Positions 33,171-41,643 of a DNA stretch of 45,056 bases are shown here, one piece after another; the stretch's first letter is position 1; each line of letters begins with the position of its first letter. The position numbers and the translations under genes were made by a program. Location of the stretch: assembly GCA_902802585.1 (NCBI GenBank), contig CADCMR010000024.1, forward strand, positions 1 to 45,056. The letters run 5' to 3'. Origin of the DNA: an uncultured bacterium. GTDB lineage: Bacteria > Verrucomicrobiota > Lentisphaeria > Victivallales > UBA1829. A model generated the notes under the pieces. That model was not told the DNA's origin. It did no database searches and worked only from the letters and a program-made list of their open reading frames with translations.

Positions 33171-36100
33171 ATGGCAAGATACGTTTCAAGCGGTACTTCG
33201 TACAATCTAACCGTCACCGGCGAGACCTGCTATGTCCTCAATTCGGGAACGTCCGTTGTCAGCACCACGGTGAACAGCGGCGGACTTCTGGATGTCTACA
33301 GCAGAGCGGCAGCCGTCGCCACCGTCGTGAACTCCAGCGGCACGATGAAGGTCTCCTCCGGCGCGACTGCCACCCGCACCACGGTCACCGGCCTCATCAG
33401 CGTCTGGCCCACCAGCGGAGTCCTCCACATCTATACCGGCGGCGTGGCGAACAGCACAACGCTCAGCGCGCTTGGCAGCATGCTCATTTCCAGCGGGGGC
33501 ATGGCCAGCGGCATCACGGCCAATGACCATGGCAAAATCCGTATTTTCAACGGCGGATCGGCGACCGACATCAAGCTGGCCGAATCGATGGCCGAGCTTC
33601 ATGTCTCCTCCGGCGGCACGGCGAACAGCACCACGATCGGCGGGACGGGGGTCGAGTCCGGCGGGCTGGCCGTAGCCAATGTCTCCTCCGGCGGCACAGC
33701 AACCCGCAACGTCGTAAACTTGAGAGGCGAACTCGCCATTTACTCCGGCGGCACGGCGACCAGCAACACGGTCAATTCCGGCGGCTCGATCACCGTCAAC
33801 AACGGCGGCGTGGCGTACATCACGAGAGTCTCTTCCGGCGGTCTGCTGAACATCACATACTTTTCCGCCGGGGCGGCCTCCTCCGCCTGGGCGGACAGCA
33901 CCACGGTCTGCAACGGCGGCAGCATGGTCGTCTCCAACAGCGGCTTCGCGTTCCGCACCACGATCAGCACCGGCGGCAGCATGACTCTTTCGTCCGGGGG
34001 CATCGCGACCAACATTTGGGTCTCTTCCGGCGGCTCGTTCACCGTCTCCAACGGCGGCAAGGCGAACAGCACCACGGTCGACTCCAATGGCAATTTTGTT
34101 GTGAAATCCGGCGCGACGGCATACTCCACCACGGTGGATTTCGGCGATATGACCGTTTCCTCCGGCGGCACGGTCAGCAAGACCATCATCAAAGCCTACG
34201 GGGAGGCGATTGTTTCTGGTTCCATGACCGATGTCACGGTCAGTTCCGCAGGACGTCTTAAGCTCACCGGGGGGGGCACGCTGTACAGCGCCACGGTCCT
34301 GGGAGGAGGCACTCTTGATTGCAAAGCCAGCGCGTACTACACCAACCTGAACGGGGAGTTTGCGCGTATTGAGGTGGAACACACCTCCGCCGTGTACAAC
34401 ACCACACTCAGATCCGGTGCGTATATGCATGTCAGCTACGACGGATGTGCGACAAGCAACGACATCTACTCCGGCTGCAGCGTGGTTGTCTATAACAGCG
34501 GGGCCGTATTCAGCACACACCTCTTCTCCGGCGGGTCTGCAAACGTTTACAGCGGCGGTTCGGCGGTCGCCACCAGGGTTTCCTCCGGAGGCTCAATGAT
34601 GGTTGCCTCCGGCGGCAGAGCGGACAGTACCACGGTCCACTCCGGCGGCTGGGTTTACGTCAGCAGCGGCGGCACGGCGAACAACACCCTGATCTACGGC
34701 AGATTTGTCGTTTCCAGCGGCGTTACGGCGAACTACGCCACGGTCTATTCCGGCGGTGTCTTCCAAATTCAGGACGGCGTTACGGCGAACAGCGCCACGA
34801 TTTCCGCCGGCGGCTCCATGCGGGTCAGTGCCGGCGGCAGCGCGAACGGCACCATCGTGAGACACGGCGGCACGCTGGTGCTGGACGTGGACGGCTCGGC
34901 GAATGACACCTATCTCGGCGGCGCCCAGGACGAACTGGCATTCATGGTCGTTTCGTCCGGCCTGGCGGTCTCCACCACGCTGACCCATGCCGCGATGGGG
35001 GTTTCCGCGACCGGCAAAGCATCCCACACGATGGTCAACAGCAAGGGCACGCTCATCATCGGCTCCGGCGGCACCGCAGATTACACCTCGGTCATCGATT
35101 CCGGCACGCTCATGATTCTGAGCAGCGGCATGGCGAACGTTACGACGGTCAATTCCTACGGCAGCGCCATCGTATACTCCGGCGGCATCGCGCACAGCAC
35201 GACCGTCAACAACAAAGGCGTGCTCGCCATCAACGACAGCGGCACGGCGTATTCCGCCTTCGTCGGAAGCGGCGGCATGGCGCAAGTCGGGAGCGGCGGC
35301 GAACTGTACCTCGTCAGCGTTTCCTCCGGCGGCTGGGTGCTCGTCAGCAGCGGCGGGTTCGCCCAGGGCGTCGTAATGGCGCAGCCGGGCACCCTGATGG
35401 TCAGCTCCGGCGGCATGGTGGAAGCCGTGTGGCTCGATGGGGGCGGCAGGATGGCGGTGTACGGCTATGCGGACACCGGGTATCTCGGATCCGGCGCAAC
35501 CGGCGAAGTCCTCGCAAACGGCTACCTGGACAGCTTCGGCGTCGGCACCGGCGCCGACATCACCGTCTCCTCCGGCGGCATGGCGAACTCGACGACGGTC
35601 TTTTCCAGCGGCTGGCTCAGAATCCTCAGCGGCGGCGTGGCGTATTTAGCGGTGGCGTCCGCGGGCGGTCAGATCACGGTCGGAGAGGGCGGCGAGGCGA
35701 ACTACACCACGCTCAGCGGCGGCGGTTCCGCCTTCGTCCGCGGCTCGATGTCCGATACCACGATCATGGCCGGCGGCGCGATCGCGAACGTACTCAACGG
35801 CGGCGTTATGGTCAGCGGCTCCGTGGCGTCCGACGGCAACATCTATATTTCCTCCGGCGGCAGGATCACCGGCGGCTGGGACCTCACCCCCGGAGCCTTC
35901 GTGATCGCGGATGCGGGCGGCGTGGTCGACTTCGACATTACAACGGCCATGACGGAAGACGCGCCGCTGATCAACAACCTCAGCGCCGTTGGCGGCACCC
36001 CGACCTACACGCTCACGACCAACCCGTGGCAGATGTCCGGCACCTACATCCTCGCGGAAGGCGCGGGCTTGTTCGACGGCGTGATCTCGGTCGTCGACGA

Positions 36101-37166
36101 AGCCGGCGTCGAATACGGCACGCTCTCCCTGTACCAGCACGCGTATATGGGCGATCTGGAATACTCGCTGTCCCTGTACGACGGCACGCTCTCCGTCACG
36201 GTGGACGGCATGTCCCCCGGTCCCGGCCCCGAACCCCCGGGACCCGGTCCGGAACCCGAACCCGAATATGTCACCGTCGGATATTTCCCCGGACGCTACA
36301 TGGGCGGCACGTATGCGTACCTCGCCAGGGAAACGATGGAGGCGACCGGCGGAGACGACTGGATCCATGTCTACGTCACGGGCGCAGCCATGCAGGACCT
36401 CCCGGTCGATCCGGGCTGGACGGTCATGGGCGCGGGCGACTTCAACGCCGACGGACGCGACGACTTCCTGCGCGTGAACTATGAAGGCTATGTGGTCGGC
36501 GACATGACGCAGGAAAACGGCACGTTCGTCCCGCAGGTGCTGAACTTCAAGAACGCCGGCTGGGAGATCCTCGGCATCGGCGACTTCAACGGCAACGGCT
36601 CCGATGATGTGCTGATCGCGAACCCGACCGGCGCGTCCGACACGGTCGGACTCCTCGGCTACTGGGAAAGCGGCGTGACCTGGACGCTCATCAACGGCTA
36701 CTCCGCCGAATGGGAATGCGTCTCGACGGGCGACTTCAACGGCGACGGCAAGTGCGACATGCTGTGGCGCAACAGTTTCGTCGGGGACGACAGCATCCTC
36801 TACAACGCGTTCTGCACCTGGATCGTGGACGATCCGGTCGACTGGCGCATGGTCAGCGTCGCCAATCCGCGCGAATGGACGTTCCTCTGCTCGGGCGACT
36901 TCGACGGCAACGGCTCGCACGACATCGCCATGATCAATCTCGAAGGCGTGGTCGGCATCTGGGGCATCGGCGACGGCTGGCTGAATTCGTGGTCCATCCT
37001 CAGCGCGGTCGACCGTTCCAGCTGGACGCTCGCTGGCGTCGGCGACTTCAACGGCGACGGCACGGACGACATCGCCTGGGCGAGCGACTCGCTCGGAATC
37101 GTCGGCTACTGGCAGATCAACGACAAGCAGCTCACCACCTGGCAGAACATCGCCAACCTGTCGTAA
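33171..37166 (+). CDS. Giant AIDA-type repeat protein with VCBS/FG-GAP C-terminus
   Basis: A 1331-aa protein. Residues about 8-905 are dozens of imperfect AIDA-like repeats of about 19-20 residues around SSGGxAxxTTVxSGG, expected to form a right-handed beta-helix. Residues 907-1013 form a separate beta-rich domain. A Pro-Gly-Glu linker (about 1014-1032) leads to a VCBS/FG-GAP region (1033-1331) with five DFNxxGxxD calcium-type motifs. No signal peptide is visible after MARYVSSG, and no autotransporter barrel is present, so export is unexplained. Adhesin or surface-coat function is inference. AAAGGATG precedes the ATG; a nonamer array and terminator follow. Confidence 0.85.
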   Translation: MARYVSSGTSYNLTVTGETCYVLNSGTSVVSTTVNSGGLLDVYSRAAAVATVVNSSGTMKVSSGATATRTTVTGLISVWPTSGVLHIYTGGVANSTTLSALGSMLISSGGMASGITANDHGKIRIFNGGSATDIKLAESMAELHVSSGGTANSTTIGGTGVESGGLAVANVSSGGTATRNVVNLRGELAIYSGGTATSNTVNSGGSITVNNGGVAYITRVSSGGLLNITYFSAGAASSAWADSTTVCNGGSMVVSNSGFAFRTTISTGGSMTLSSGGIATNIWVSSGGSFTVSNGGKANSTTVDSNGNFVVKSGATAYSTTVDFGDMTVSSGGTVSKTIIKAYGEAIVSGSMTDVTVSSAGRLKLTGGGTLYSATVLGGGTLDCKASAYYTNLNGEFARIEVEHTSAVYNTTLRSGAYMHVSYDGCATSNDIYSGCSVVVYNSGAVFSTHLFSGGSANVYSGGSAVATRVSSGGSMMVASGGRADSTTVHSGGWVYVSSGGTANNTLIYGRFVVSSGVTANYATVYSGGVFQIQDGVTANSATISAGGSMRVSAGGSANGTIVRHGGTLVLDVDGSANDTYLGGAQDELAFMVVSSGLAVSTTLTHAAMGVSATGKASHTMVNSKGTLIIGSGGTADYTSVIDSGTLMILSSGMANVTTVNSYGSAIVYSGGIAHSTTVNNKGVLAINDSGTAYSAFVGSGGMAQVGSGGELYLVSVSSGGWVLVSSGGFAQGVVMAQPGTLMVSSGGMVEAVWLDGGGRMAVYGYADTGYLGSGATGEVLANGYLDSFGVGTGADITVSSGGMANSTTVFSSGWLRILSGGVAYLAVASAGGQITVGEGGEANYTTLSGGGSAFVRGSMSDTTIMAGGAIANVLNGGVMVSGSVASDGNIYISSGGRITGGWDLTPGAFVIADAGGVVDFDITTAMTEDAPLINNLSAVGGTPTYTLTTNPWQMSGTYILAEGAGLFDGVISVVDEAGVEYGTLSLYQHAYMGDLEYSLSLYDGTLSVTVDGMSPGPGPEPPGPGPEPEPEYVTVGYFPGRYMGGTYAYLARETMEATGGDDWIHVYVTGAAMQDLPVDPGWTVMGAGDFNADGRDDFLRVNYEGYVVGDMTQENGTFVPQVLNFKNAGWEILGIGDFNGNGSDDVLIANPTGASDTVGLLGYWESGVTWTLINGYSAEWECVSTGDFNGDGKCDMLWRNSFVGDDSILYNAFCTWIVDDPVDWRMVSVANPREWTFLCSGDFDGNGSHDIAMINLEGVVGIWGIGDGWLNSWSILSAVDRSSWTLAGVGDFNGDGTDDIAWASDSLGIVGYWQINDKQLTTWQNIANLS

Positions 37167-37182
37167 GCCAGAGAATATAATA

Positions 37183-37216
37183 GGACCTATAGGACTTACA
37201 GGACTTATAGGTCTAT
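37183..37216. repeat. Intergenic nonamer array after the repeat-protein gene
   Basis: GGACCTATA, GGACTTACA, GGACTTATA and a partial GGTCTAT lie in tandem. The outer units are partly complementary, so an imperfect hairpin is possible. On the other strand the unit reads TATAAGTCC, the same as in the gene at 31301-31327. Confidence 0.85.
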
Positions 37217-37235
37217 CCGATCAGGCAAAAACATC

Positions 37236-37272
37236 GCCCCTGTATCGAATTGCCGGTACAGGGGCTTTCTCT
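37236..37272 (+). terminator. Terminator after the AIDA-repeat gene
   Basis: GCCCCTGTA (37236-37244) pairs with TACAGGGGC (37257-37265), followed by TTTCTCTT. Confidence 0.8.
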
Positions 37273-37318
37273 TGCCTGTCGGGTGTCTCCCCGTGCGCGA
37301 GCGTCAGACGCGCACTGC

Positions 37319-38260
37319 TCAAGTGGAGGCTTTGCCTCCCCCGACGCAGCCGAACGGGATGTGCACGGACGGCGTGTATTCCTTTGCCGCCTCAAGATGC
37401 GGCGACCACTGGTCGTCGAAGTAGATGTGCGGACGCAGCTGCTTGAGGATGCGGCTTTTGTTCATGCCGCCGAGCGTGAAGGTCTGGTCGACGGTGATGT
37501 TCCAGTTGCGGAGGGTGGTGGCGAGACGCCATTGCGCCGGACCGTTGCGGGCGGTGACGATGGCGGTGCGGAGGAACCTGTGGTACTTCGGATCGGCGCT
37601 GCGTCGGTCCTCCTCCATGGTATGCAGGCGGCTGAGCTTGGCGAAGAGGTCGGCGAGGGGACCGGGTCCGAGGGGGATGCGCGACTGCGTGGATTCGGAT
37701 TTCCAGAAACTGTCGATTCCGCCGCTCTGGAAGACCTGTTCCGCGCTGTCGTCGGCGAGCACGCCGTCGAAGTCGAATGCCACGCGCAGCTCATCGTCGT
37801 TCTCGTCGTCGTTGAGCTTGCTGTCCAGGACGTAGCCGGCGGCGAACCCGCGCCGGATGGCATCGCGCACGTCGGATTCGTTTCCGGAGAGGAAGAGCGA
37901 GACGTTGTAGGCGTCGATGTAGTCCACGGGGTGTCCGTCGGTGAGGAACGCCGAACGGGTGATGTCGAGGCCGTAATGGTCGATGCAGCGCAGGACGCGG
38001 TTTCCTGTGTCCGGGTCGTTGTGGCTGAGGAGGACGACCTCGACCGGCTTGGTTTCCGGGAAAAGGTCGTTGAACTTGAGGAAACGCCGGATAAACGGGA
38101 AGGCGATGCCGGGCTCGAGGACGGTGTCCTCGTGTTCGCGCTGGTATTGGCGGTATGCGGAAAGACCCTTGCTGCGGTAGATTTCATCGGCGACGTCCAG
38201 GCGGAAGAGGGCGCTGGAGGCGACCGCGATGACGAGCTTATCCTCGATCGGGAACGCCAT
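37319..38260 (-). CDS. 5'-nucleotidase (PF06189 type)
   Basis: A 313-aa HAD-like cytosolic nucleotidase that dephosphorylates nucleoside monophosphates. Landmarks are KLVIAVASSALF near the N-terminus, FIRRFLKFNDLFP, VVLLSHNDPDTGNRVL, the catalytic VAFDFDGVLADDSAEQVF, and VTARNGPAQWR with the C-terminal IYFDDQWSPHL. The start is ATG 38260 with AAAGGGGG upstream, one base after the stop of the NAD(P)HX repair gene, so the two are coupled; both concern nucleotide salvage. Confidence 0.9.
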   Translation of the reverse strand: MAFPIEDKLVIAVASSALFRLDVADEIYRSKGLSAYRQYQREHEDTVLEPGIAFPFIRRFLKFNDLFPETKPVEVVLLSHNDPDTGNRVLRCIDHYGLDITRSAFLTDGHPVDYIDAYNVSLFLSGNESDVRDAIRRGFAAGYVLDSKLNDDENDDELRVAFDFDGVLADDSAEQVFQSGGIDSFWKSESTQSRIPLGPGPLADLFAKLSRLHTMEEDRRSADPKYHRFLRTAIVTARNGPAQWRLATTLRNWNITVDQTFTLGGMNKSRILKQLRPHIYFDDQWSPHLEAAKEYTPSVHIPFGCVGGGKAST

Positions 38261-38261
38261 A

Positions 38262-39791
38262 TCAGATGCCCCCTTTCCGGATGAAGTCGAACGCGGCGGG
38301 GATGCGGAGCAGGAGGTCGTCGGCGATGAGGCCGCGTCCGGCGGACGGGGCGTCCAGTTCACCGAGGAGGCCGTGGACGAAGACGCCGTTTTTCGCCGCG
38401 GTGAAGAGGGAATCCGAGGTGGGCGCGAGCGCGGCGACGACGCCGGAGAGGATGTCGCCGCTCCCGGCGGTCGCGAGCACGGGCGATCCGCTCAGGTTGA
38501 GCGCATAGAGACCGTTCGGGGACATCACGACGGTGCGGACGCCCTTCAGGACCACGTGGAGCGCGGTGAGCCTGGCGAGCGCTTCGGCGCGTTCGACGCG
38601 CTTGCGACCGGAGTTCAGCCCGAGCGCCGCCTCAAGCCGCTTCATCTCGCCCTCGTGCGGCGTGACGGCAGTGGCGGTGCCGAGTTCGTGCAGAAGATCG
38701 GGATGCTTCGCAATCAGGTTCAGCGCGTCGGCATCCAGGATGAGCGGACACTGCGCGGACGCCATCAGCTTCCGCAGGAACGGCACGGTCTCGTCGGCGG
38801 TGTTCATGCCCATGCCGGCGGCGACGGCGGAGACGTTCGGCGGCAGGTTGAGCGCATCGGCGGATTTCGCCGAAAAGACGCCGTTTCCGTCGTCGGGGAG
38901 GCGTTTCACGATCAGCGCTTTCGGCGGGGCGCACACGATCTCCATGGATGCGGGCACGTAGACGGTCACGAGCCCCGCGCCCGCCCGGAGCGCCGCCTCC
39001 GCGGTCAGGAACGGCGCGGACGGGTAGTCGCGGCTGCCGCCGATCACGGCGACATGGCCGCGTTTCTGCTTGTAGGTGTCGAATTCGACCGGGTGCAGGC
39101 TCAGGCTGCGGCGGACGTCCGCGAGACCGGTGCACGGCACGGTCCGCATGACCGGGGCGTCGGGCAGATCGTCCGGAAGTCCGATGTCGACGACGCGGAT
39201 GCGTCCGCAAAGGGCGGGTCCCTGTCCGGACAGCATTCCGGTCTTCGGGTAGCCGAACGTGACCGTGACGTCCGCGCGCACTGCCGCGCCGCCGCGCACT
39301 TCGCCGTCGTCGGCGTCAAGTCCGGAGGGCAGGTCCGCGGCGACGACCGGGAGGTCCAGGTAGTTCACGAGGTTGATCCAGTGGAGCCAGGGTTCCCGGA
39401 GGGTGCCGCTGAAGCCGGTTCCGAGAAGGGCGTCGATCACGATCGCGCCGCGGAGGTCGGCGGCGTGGAGCCCGGCGGCGCGTCCGATGGCGTCCGGGAG
39501 CTGCGACCAGGCGCGGAGTGCGTCGCCCTTGAACTCGGACGCCGGGCAGGTGTGGAATATCTTGACGCGGTATCCACGCTCGAACAGCGCTTTCGCGGCG
39601 ACGAATCCGTCGCCCGCGTTGTTGCCCTTGCCCGCCAGCACGGCGAAGAACGCCCCGCGGTCGCGGAACGCTTCGGCTTCGCGGGCGAGCGCCTCCCCGG
39701 CAATGGTCATCATCGCCCAGGAATCCACCAGCCCCTGCTGGATTGCTGCTGCTTCGACGGAACGCATGTGTGTCCCGGAAATGGCTTTCAT
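38262..39791 (-). CDS. nnr: Bifunctional NAD(P)HX epimerase/dehydratase
   Basis: A 509-aa YjeF-family repair enzyme. The N-terminal epimerase domain shows AGKGNNAGDGFVAA, DALLGTGFSG and DLPSGLDADDG. The C-terminal ADP-dependent dehydratase domain shows GHVAVIGGSRDYPSAPFL, LILDADALNLIA, TPHEGEMKRL, LKGVRTVV and TAGSGDILSGVVAAL. It repairs hydrated NADH and NADPH. The start is ATG 39791 with AGGAGA upstream; the longer frame to 39926 is non-family. It is coupled to the 5'-nucleotidase. Confidence 0.96.
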   Translation of the reverse strand: MKAISGTHMRSVEAAAIQQGLVDSWAMMTIAGEALAREAEAFRDRGAFFAVLAGKGNNAGDGFVAAKALFERGYRVKIFHTCPASEFKGDALRAWSQLPDAIGRAAGLHAADLRGAIVIDALLGTGFSGTLREPWLHWINLVNYLDLPVVAADLPSGLDADDGEVRGGAAVRADVTVTFGYPKTGMLSGQGPALCGRIRVVDIGLPDDLPDAPVMRTVPCTGLADVRRSLSLHPVEFDTYKQKRGHVAVIGGSRDYPSAPFLTAEAALRAGAGLVTVYVPASMEIVCAPPKALIVKRLPDDGNGVFSAKSADALNLPPNVSAVAAGMGMNTADETVPFLRKLMASAQCPLILDADALNLIAKHPDLLHELGTATAVTPHEGEMKRLEAALGLNSGRKRVERAEALARLTALHVVLKGVRTVVMSPNGLYALNLSGSPVLATAGSGDILSGVVAALAPTSDSLFTAAKNGVFVHGLLGELDAPSAGRGLIADDLLLRIPAAFDFIRKGGI

Positions 39792-39870
39792 GGCACGGTC
39801 TCCTGTACCGGGATTCCGGCGGACCGGCCGGTCTCCCCGTATGTTTTTGCGGAAATAATCCGTTTTTGAT

Positions 39871-39899
39871 TTGTCATAATTGGGTTTACGGTGTAAATT
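39871..39899 (+). promoter_or_regulatory. Promoter for the glycosyltransferase-rlmN-recO operon
   Basis: TTGTCA (39871-39876) and TAAATT (39894-39899) are 17 bases apart in the divergent gap before the ATG at 39952. Confidence 0.65.
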
Positions 39900-39951
39900 T
39901 ACTACATCTTTTTTCTTTTTCAACATGTATTAAGAGGTTTTCACCTTTTTT

Positions 39952-41643
39952 ATGGCCATTTTTGAAGAAAAACAACCCCCGGTCCGCTGGATCGTCCTGC
40001 TGATCGCCGCGGTGTTCCTCGTTTCCTTCCCGCTCATCCAGATCGGGATGAACGAGCTGTACTCCACGGAAGGCGAGTACGCGGCGGCGGCGCTTGAGTT
40101 CAGCGGGGGAAATACGCTGGTGACCGTGCACGGCACGCTGCCGGATTCGGTGTTTCCTCTGTATCCGGCGATGGTGCGCCTGCTGCTGAACTGCGGACTG
40201 CCGCTCGAATTCTCCCTGCGGTTCATGTCCGTGCTTCCGCTGGCGCTGCTGGCGCTGCTGACGGGGCTGATCTGCGGGCGTTCGACGGATCGGCAGGCGG
40301 GCGCGGCGGCGGCTGTAATCGTGCTGACCACGGTCCTGTCCGGCTCGAAAGCGCCGGAGGGATACCCCCAGCTGCTGTCCGCCCTGGTCGTGTACGGCGG
40401 ATGGATGCTGTGGTTCTACCTGGGGTTCATCCGGTCGAACTGGAACGCCGCCTGGCTTTCGGTCGGCGTGTTCGGCGGACTGGCGTTTTATTCCAACGGT
40501 CTCACGGCTGTGGTGTATTTCCTTGTGCCGCTGGCGTTCCAGCAGAGACCGTTCCGGGTGTGGTCGAAACTCCGCAAGCCCGGGCTTCTGGCGGCAGTCC
40601 TTCTGGCGGCGGTCTTTTTCTTCGCATGGCTGACGCCGATCCAGAATTTTCTGGCGGCGAACCCCGAAGCGCCGCACGAGGCGGAGCCGTTCCGTGTCCT
40701 GACGTACTTCAAGGACATCGCGGTTCGGCCGTTCGACGCGTTCTTCCGGTTCTTCCCGTGGTCGCTGATGATGTGGGCGCCGTTCTGCCCGGCGCTGGTC
40801 GCCATCGAACGGAATCCGCTTCTCATCAAGTACCACCGGATCCTGTTCGTGGTGCTCGGGCTCATGATCTGGTTCAATCCGCAGACCAAGCCGCGCGATT
40901 TCTTTTACCTTCTGCCGCTCGTGTCCGTGCTGGCGGCGTGCAACTACTGGATCCTGGTGCGGCGCTATGCCGGGAAATTCTTCGGCATCTTCCTGCTGAT
41001 GGCAGTGCTCGCGCTCGCATCGGGCGCGACTGCCGCCGCATACCTGATTCTGCCTCAGGACGTGTTTGCGAAGTTTGCTGTCGGGATTACTCTCCCGGAG
41101 GTAAAACCCGCCGTCACGGCACTGATGGCCGCGGAGATCGTGCTGTCGTTCGCCGCGTCGGTCACGGTCCTGTTCCTGATCCGCGGGCGGCATCCCGTCT
41201 GGATGGCATATCTTTTCGTGTTCGCGGCGTTCATGCTGCTCTTCTGGGCGGCTGTGAATCCTGTCCGGAGCATGAACCGCCGCAAAAGCGAGCTTGCGGA
41301 CGGCATCCTGAAGAAACTGAAGGAAGATGCCGTGCCGGCGGGAACGGAGCCGGAGACTGCCGCCCGGGCGGCGCAGCTGCCCGCGATGCTCTACAAGGAC
41401 CCCGCCATCATGGGGCTGTATTCCGAGGGGTGCTACATCGGGATTCCGATCCGCACGCTCGCCCACGACAAAATCCCGGCGTCCGTCGATCCCGCGTACG
41501 TCCTGACCGCGGACGTCCCTTCGCACCATGCGCGCACCTGGACCCGCCTGTACGACCAGGAATACCGGGGCAAGCATCTGTATATTTACAAAGGCGTTCT
41601 TAAAAAGGAGCTTTCCGATGACGACGACTACGACTATGAATGA
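39952..41643 (+). CDS. ArnT/GT39-like membrane glycosyltransferase
   Basis: A 563-aa polytopic protein with about ten hydrophobic segments. The first periplasmic loop carries STEGEYAAAALEFSGG, resembling the acidic DE..YA..A motif of lipid-linked sugar transferases of the PMT/ArnT type. The substrate is unknown; lipid A or protein glycosylation is possible. The C-terminus ends in an acidic DDDDYDYE tail that overlaps the rlmN start. AGAGG precedes the ATG. Confidence 0.8.
   Translation: MAIFEEKQPPVRWIVLLIAAVFLVSFPLIQIGMNELYSTEGEYAAAALEFSGGNTLVTVHGTLPDSVFPLYPAMVRLLLNCGLPLEFSLRFMSVLPLALLALLTGLICGRSTDRQAGAAAAVIVLTTVLSGSKAPEGYPQLLSALVVYGGWMLWFYLGFIRSNWNAAWLSVGVFGGLAFYSNGLTAVVYFLVPLAFQQRPFRVWSKLRKPGLLAAVLLAAVFFFAWLTPIQNFLAANPEAPHEAEPFRVLTYFKDIAVRPFDAFFRFFPWSLMMWAPFCPALVAIERNPLLIKYHRILFVVLGLMIWFNPQTKPRDFFYLLPLVSVLAACNYWILVRRYAGKFFGIFLLMAVLALASGATAAAYLILPQDVFAKFAVGITLPEVKPAVTALMAAEIVLSFAASVTVLFLIRGRHPVWMAYLFVFAAFMLLFWAAVNPVRSMNRRKSELADGILKKLKEDAVPAGTEPETAARAAQLPAMLYKDPAIMGLYSEGCYIGIPIRTLAHDKIPASVDPAYVLTADVPSHHARTWTRLYDQEYRGKHLYIYKGVLKKELSDDDDYDYE

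Noticed and set aside
33171..35900. Regular DNA periodicity that could suggest a CRISPR array
   Set aside because: The periodicity comes from protein repeats in an open frame; units are imperfect and there are no unique spacers between identical repeats.
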